From the NCBI GenBank assembly GCA_002316215.1, contig DCDB01000171.1, positions 1 to 6,210 on the forward strand: a DNA stretch of 6,210 nt, written 5' to 3'. Positions 6,194 through 6,210 of the stretch are shown here, piece after piece. A model generated the notes under the pieces. That model was not told where the DNA came from and searched no databases. It worked only from the letters and a program-made list of their open reading frames with translations. The translations under genes and the position numbers were made by a program. Each line of letters starts with the position of its first letter. Position 1 is the stretch's first letter. Source of the stretch: Lachnospiraceae bacterium UBA1066. Lineage in GTDB: Bacteria > Bacillota > Clostridia > Lachnospirales > Lachnospiraceae.

Positions 6194-6200
6194 TCTCCTT
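6194..6200 (-). promoter_or_regulatory. Shine-Dalgarno of the sigma factor gene
   Basis: AAGGAGA on the minus strand lies seven bases upstream of the ATG at 6186, supporting this start. Only 24 bases upstream of the gene are in the window, so no promoter can be judged. Confidence 0.8.
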
Positions 6201-6210
6201 AAGCTTTTTA

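Overview
The window reads as a piece of a Firmicutes chromosome, probably a Clostridia/Lachnospiraceae-type anaerobe. The reasons are the A/G-rich Shine-Dalgarno sites, the RsgI-family anti-sigma factor, and the resemblance of the JetC/JetD pair to Clostridial Wadjet proteins. This placement is inferred from protein style, not from a marker gene. The stretch is densely coding, with two transcription units facing each other.

Plus strand, 1-4661: the 3' part of a Wadjet anti-plasmid operon. A long SMC-like ATPase gene (jetC) enters already open at base 1, with its Walker A motif at the very edge, and runs to 3196. After 55 bases comes jetD, encoding the TOPRIM/DUF2220 nuclease subunit, which ends at 4661. 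jetA and jetB (kleisin and KITE-type subunits) would be expected just upstream, outside the window. In known Wadjet systems JetABC is a loop-extruding SMC complex that detects small circular DNA, and JetD cleaves it. Points of interest are an 18-bp tandem repeat coding a Glu/Gly/Ala linker between the two halves of JetD, a possible internal start just after it, and an unclear jetD start next to a hairpin and a Shine-Dalgarno-like site with no start codon nearby.

Minus strand, 6186-4698: a two-gene operon of an ECF-type sigma factor and its membrane anti-sigma partner. The two genes overlap by 8 bases (ATGAATAA), a sign of translational coupling. The anti-sigma protein has a short cytoplasmic N-terminus without a zinc-binding motif, one membrane helix, an extracellular RsgI-type (SEAL-like) domain with an Asn-Pro pair at the expected autocleavage position, and a long Ser/Glu/Ala/Gly tail built from about 13 hexapeptide repeats (18 bp each).

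The two units converge with only 36 bases between their stop codons and no recognisable terminator there, so transcripts may overlap. Nothing in the sequence shows that the sigma factor controls the Wadjet genes. I see no RNA genes, CRISPR arrays, insertion sequences or attachment sites.
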